Below are positions 5,068 through 5,096 of a DNA stretch of 5,096 nucleotides, piece after piece (within the stretch, counting starts at the first letter, position 1; the number at the start of each line of letters is the position of its first letter). The notes beneath the pieces were generated by a model, which worked only from the letters and a program-made list of their open reading frames with translations, did not search any database and was not told the origin of the DNA. The position numbers and the translations under genes are program-made. The DNA comes from Bacteroidales bacterium GP3 (GTDB taxonomy: Bacteria > Bacteroidota > Bacteroidia > Bacteroidales > Muribaculaceae), in contig DAAK01000114.1 in assembly GCA_001701075.1 (NCBI GenBank), positions 997 to 6,092 on the forward strand. Reading direction: 5' to 3'.

Positions 5068-5096
5068 ACAACCCAACAACTCAACAACTCAACAAC
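5068..5096 (+). repeat. AC-rich octamer array, running off the window
   Basis: ACAACCCA (5068), ACAACTCA (5076), ACAACTCA (5084) and the first five bases of another copy (5092-5096) stand in phase. The unit and orientation are those of the array before the regulator gene at 3981-4041. Here it starts four bases after a stop codon; by analogy it may be the leader of a further plus-strand gene beyond the window. No terminator is seen between the stop and the array. Confidence 0.85.

Overview
The window reads like chromosomal DNA of a gut-type member of the Bacteroidales, possibly of the Muribaculaceae/Bacteroidaceae kind. The evidence is indirect: gene starts lack Shine-Dalgarno sequences and sit in AT- or AC-rich leaders, one candidate promoter resembles the Bacteroidetes TTTG / TAnnTTTG pattern, and the proteins look like Bacteroidales relatives. 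No rRNA, tRNA, CRISPR, insertion sequence or phage gene was found.

Layout. Three genes lie on the minus strand, read from right to left. These are pncB (nicotinate phosphoribosyltransferase, 2555-3760), a two-domain aspartate-alanine-exchanger-type permease with two cytoplasmic RCK_C domains (744-2444), and the first 176 codons of an EamA/DMT-family transporter cut by the left edge (1-529). Two genes lie on the plus strand, divergent from pncB: an NrtR-type Nudix regulator (4042-4734) and, overlapping its stop codon by one base, a 109-residue protein with an HExxH motif and one hydrophobic helix (4734-5063).

How they fit together. A Nudix-winged-helix regulator placed head-to-head with pncB suggests local control of the Preiss-Handler step of NAD salvage. 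Members of this family sense NAD-related nucleotides, although Bacteroidetes relatives such as AraR respond to sugars. The 281-bp divergent gap (3761-4041) holds several palindromes. The best is a 23-bp imperfect palindrome at 3938-3960, a good candidate operator. Whether the two transporters belong to the same regulon cannot be told from this sequence.

The most unusual property is outside the genes. Every gap except the one-base overlap contains short direct repeats with a period of 7, 8 or about 10 bp. The arrays differ in sequence from gap to gap but press right up against start or stop codons. The 214-bp gap at 530-743 is almost nothing but repeats, and the pncB stop codon itself lies inside a heptamer array. 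The plus-strand gene pair is bracketed by two arrays of the same AC-only octamer in the same orientation.
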